A stretch of DNA of 64,000 bases, taken from positions 63,623,414 to 63,687,413 of the forward strand of contig JARCOQ010000005.1 in NCBI GenBank assembly GCA_029207755.1, in the 5' to 3' direction. The notes under the pieces were generated by a model that had not been told where the DNA came from, ran no database searches, and was given only the letters and a program-made list of their open reading frames with translations. The position numbers were made by a program, and so were the translations under genes. This DNA is from Chamaea fasciata (lineage: Eukaryota; Chordata; Aves; Passeriformes; Sylviidae). Position 1 is the first letter of the stretch. The number at the start of each line of letters is the position of its first letter. Below are positions 60,151 through 64,000 of the stretch, piece by piece.

Positions 60151-61224
60151 AACTTCTAGTCTGCCAAGGATGTTGTGATGATGAGTGCTTATATGTGCTG
60201 GGGAGGAAAATGGACAAATTCATGGAAGTGAGATCCACTGAAAGTTATCAAACTTCTACAGGCCACATCCAGCTTGTCAAGTTCCTGAGCCAAAATGGTT
60301 GTGATTTGGGACAGGATTAGGGGAAGGTGTCAAAATCTGACTGCCTTGCGATTACATTGCTCCAAACACTTTTGTCTATGTCCACTGTCACTGTTTACAC
60401 TACTGAAAATGTCCTTTGTTCTGTATATCCTAATTATAAATTCCTCTCCAATGGCCTGTTCTTGGCTTTGCCTAAGGGAAGTCTGTATTCCTAGGTCCAA
60501 AGCTCAGTGGTTCCATTTTTACTGATTTTTCTATTCCTCTGATAATTGTCTCAAAAGCTGAAGATAGCAAATAGCTGCAAGAGGTACCCCAGGGGTAAGA
60601 AATAGGTCACTACTAGTCCATGCTACCAGTGGGCTTTGGGGACTGCCCAGCTTGTATTGCAAATGGTGTGGAAAAGAAAGTGAAATGTCTCACCCAAAGG
60701 GGATAATACAAATAAAAAACAGAGATAGGTGTAAACCCCTGGTGGGAGTTAGGCTCAAATTACCAAACAAGAAAAAAGCAAGTGCTGAAAGAGTAGGTCT
60801 GTGTATCTTAACACCTCTAGCAGCTTCAAATGGATATTTACAGCAGGAAAAAAAAGTTGTTAGTCCCAGTGGGAAACCCTGACCCCAAGGTTAAGAGAAT
60901 GGAAACAGTTGGTTTTCTTTACAACAGACACTTGTGGGTATCAGACATTTGTCATAATTGACACTCTGGTGGTGTTCACACTGGGATGGATAAGCCCCAT
61001 GTAATTATTACCACAGGGGTTATATTCCACAAAAACTAGCACAGCAGAAAGATGGTTTCATTACTTATTCCTATTTATACAAGACTGCTGGTAGGAGAAC
61101 AGTCAGAGTATTTAGATCAGGGTAAACAGATTTTGGGGAATTTGGACTTCAGTTTTAGCATCTGGAATCCTATGGTAACCTAAACTTTGATAGTCATTCT
61201 TTAATAAATCTGTTAATTAATCTG

Positions 61225-61447
61225 TTGGGGTGGGGTTTTTTGGTTTGTTTGGTTTTTGTTTTTTCTTTTTATTTTTTTTGTTTGTTTGTTTAGGGTTTTT
61301 TTGGGGTTTTTTTGGGTGGTTTTTTTGCTGTTTTTTGGTTGTTTTTGTTGTTTTGGGGTTTTTTTGGGGGGTTGGGTTTTTTATGTGGGTGGGTGGGTTT
61401 TTTACTTTTTTTTTGTTGTTGTTGTCTTTTTTCTTTTTTTCCTTTTT
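61225..61447. repeat. G/T-only low-complexity tract
   Basis: About 220 bp are nearly free of A and C on the plus strand, with alternating T runs and G runs (GGGGTTTTTTTGGGG type). The open frames through it translate to Phe/Gly/Val/Leu-rich strings and are artefacts of composition. Confidence 0.85.
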
Positions 61448-63039
61448 AAAAACAGAAATTAATGCACTTATAATTCATTTCAGAGATGTTAGTGCCCACC
61501 GAGATGGATTTAAAAGTCAAAGGTTTGTAAAGGAGTCATATCTTTGTGGGTTAACAGCAAGGTAACAGTTATAGCTGTGATGTTCAAATGGCAAACTGGT
61601 GCTTAACTGCCAACATCCCAAGTGGAAATTGCTAGATAAGGAAGTCTATAGCTATTACCCAAACAGGAGCACTGTTTTGTCAGCTGTTTATTTATTGTCA
61701 ATATTTCATTAGAAAACTGTTCTCCCATTTACACAATTGGTAAATGAGATATCTTCTCAAATTTAAGTGATTATTTGAATTCAGTTAAGGAGAATAACAG
61801 TAAATAAAAATCATTATTCTGTAGTGCTGTTTCAGTCATCCTGATGAAATGAGTTGAACAGCATCAGTCCAGTTGTTAATAAACAAATACCGACAATATG
61901 ATCTTATTTACACAAAAATAATATCTCCGTGTTATTCATGGCCTGAACCTGACCCAAAAAGCTGAAATCTCCTGTGCTTTCACACATTACTGTATCTTTA
62001 GGTTGCCAAATGGAAGACTACAGGAAGGAAATCACTCTTGCTACCTGTTCTAAACTTCTTAAGAGAATGGAGAGACATTCAAGTGTTAGCTTGTCCAGCA
62101 GCATTCACCTGGGATCCCCTCAGGTAAATGTCAAATTGAAAATTTGAGTTTATCTCTTGTAACATCCTTATCCTATGTGTTCAGAGGATAAAATATTAAA
62201 GAGAAAAAAATATTAAAGAAAGACTCACAGTCATATTCCTAAAGGTAGTATATTTTGTCTGCCATTTCCACTGTGTCTCAACTTCTTACAATTTTCTTTT
62301 AGGTATTCCTTCTGATAATCATCACATTGTTAATAATTTTATGGATGGGGATTTCTTTCTTTTTTTATGAATGTGAAAAAGTTTATTCCTTTTATTTAAA
62401 AAATATTTGCAAAAAGGAAATAGATTTATTGGATTAACCATTTTTATAGAAACTTGCATTATTTTTTTTATTTTGCATATCTGAATTGATCCTCATTATG
62501 GGCATACTTTTTTTGCTTGGATGTTTGTATTGTTTCTTCTTCCCCAAAAGGTTCATGGTGGCAGTCTCTTGCAGAAATCACCCTATTGCAGGGCCTTTTA
62601 GAATTCCTGCTTTCAAAACTTTGTATATATTCCTTGTGTAGGCTAAAGAAGTGTTGTAATCTAGAAGTAGAGCATGAATGCATTTGGTAGAGATGCATCA
62701 GCACTTTAGGCTCATGCTTTAGTATTTTATGGTTGTTTGTAAGAGGCAATAGCCTCCCAAGCCTTTTGAGTTTTGATCTCACTGGGACACAGAAGCTGCT
62801 GTCTTGAAGAAGAACGAGATATTTCAGAAAATTGATCATTAATAACTTGCTTGAGGATGATGCAGAGACTCACAAGACACAACTGATGTGCTGGTTGGCA
62901 GCAATTTGCCTCTGAAATTTATCTCAGTTATTTTTCTGCACTTCTGTTGACAATTCCGATCTGTAATTTGTGAAGGAAAAAGCAAATATCAGGGCATACT
63001 AAAAATCTTGTTGATCTCTGAGGTAGTGTACTTCCATGT

Positions 63040-63098
63040 CTTCTGTTACTATCGCCTGGGACTATGTTACTTCTGTTACTATGCCTAGGGACTTATTT
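63040..63098. repeat. 30-bp tandem duplication
   Basis: CTTCTGTTACTAT starts copies at 63040 and 63070. The copies differ at a few positions (TCGCCTGGGACT versus TGCCTAGGGACT). Confidence 0.8.
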
Positions 63099-64000
63099 TT
63101 CCAACACTTTCTCCTGTTAAAGGGCAGACAACTGAAATATAAACAAATCAACTTTACATGAGACCACACAGTACAGTGGCACAAGAAATTGCATGTTACA
63201 CCCTGTCATGGGGTGATTATCTTCCAAAATGGACCATCCTTTTCTTTTTTGTTGCTCTAGGTCTTGATCTTGAGAAGTATAGCTTGTGACAGGAGTTTCA
63301 CTGGGGTGGAGCAAAGAGATCATTCCTTTCACATAGAGGATTTGTTTGTTACTTGACCTCTTCTTTACTACCATATTCACCCTGTTTATTGCACAGAACA
63401 TTGTCTCTTTTCAGCTGGGCTTCTTTTACCTTTTCTTAGTAGGGCTAGATTTGTTCCTATTAATTATATTATTCATAAGCCTGTATTCATAAGCATATTG
63501 TAAAAATGCTTAAAGCTGTGTTCACAAGAGACAGAGGGAGTGGGGCTCTTCCTTCTCCCAGGAGAGGGAAAGTTTGCTAATGCCCCATGAAGGAATGACA
63601 GATGATTTCTCTTTCAGGTTATACATGCTCTAAATCCTTGCCACCGTTTTTCTTCAGCAATGAGGAGACAGATGCTACTGAAACAGCAGAGAACTTGTGC
63701 AAATCCCTTACAAAGACCTTTATTACTGTTATGAGTAAAACCAAGTGACTTGCTTAACCTTTCATCCTATTTTTAGATGAGCTTATGTTTCTGAAGAATG
63801 TATTTGTGTGCCTTTCATGGTTTTGGCTAGTTTTCTGTTGATTTTTTTTCCTTTTCTTTTAGTGTGATATGGAAGGATGAAGGTGCAGGAAAGTGTCTAT
63901 TTCTCTGAGCTGTTGTGTTAGTATTTGTTAACCTGACATTTTGTGTGATGTGCCCAATTCTCTCTCTAGAAATTTCTAGTAGCCATGGGAATAAAGACAG

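Larger units (their letters stand above)
57363..64000. other. Intergenic DNA beyond PVALB
   Basis: No exon could be assigned. In human the next gene is NCF4 on the opposite strand; its recognisable N-terminal coding exon was not seen. The region holds a diverged local duplication (57490-57600 and 58185-58295), a CR1 tail, a G/T-only tract and a 30-bp tandem duplication. Confidence 0.65.

Noticed and set aside
61230..61565. 111-codon Phe/Gly/Val-rich open frame
   Set aside because: It is the translation of the G/T-only tract and is not a protein.
57363..64000. Search for NCF4 first exon, expected next by human gene order
   Set aside because: No exon encoding the recognisable NCF4 N-terminus was found; the gene probably starts beyond the window.

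Overview
This window is nuclear DNA from a vertebrate, most likely a bird. Three genes interrupted by introns lie in the conserved order CACNG2 - IFT27 - PVALB, all on the minus strand (the order known from human 22q12.3). Gene spacing is compact, and the interspersed repeats are mainly short CR1 LINE tails of avian type plus a few old MIR-like SINE remnants. There are no operons, CRISPR arrays or prokaryotic features. The species cannot be named from the sequence alone.

Layout. Positions 1-9359 are the first part of CACNG2 (stargazin) intron 1. Coding exon 1 is at 9360-9570, followed upstream by its 5' UTR and a very GC-rich promoter region (about 10250-11050). That region holds a (CGG)11 run and a 56-bp tandem repeat that carries REST-like half-sites. 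Positions 11051-27178 are intergenic. IFT27 (27306-34644 coding) is complete: seven coding exons with consensus splice sites, 186 codons plus stop, and a poly(A) signal at 27179. Its promoter is a CpG island (about 34400-35400) with three CCAAT boxes, RFX-like half-sites, a CREB-like site and an NRF1 palindrome. Two phase-compatible candidate exons on the plus strand (35671-35882 and 36894-36956) suggest an unrecognised transcript leaving this promoter in the opposite direction.

Positions 36957-45339 hold no recognisable gene. PVALB (45512-53490 coding) is complete: four coding exons of 61, 133, 110 and 29 coding nt give 110 residues with two intact EF-hand calcium loops. A TATA box, a perfect splice donor and a MEF2-type site near 57145-57362 mark its likely promoter and non-coding exon 1. 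Positions 57363-64000 are intergenic. NCF4, the next gene in human, was not found before the window ends.

The three genes do not form one pathway. CACNG2 is a neuronal AMPA-receptor auxiliary subunit, IFT27 a small GTPase of ciliary transport, and PVALB a cytosolic calcium buffer of fast muscle and interneurons. The most interesting unexplained parts are the regulatory architecture (the IFT27 X1-X2-Y-like module and the CACNG2 repeat) and the possible gene opposite IFT27.
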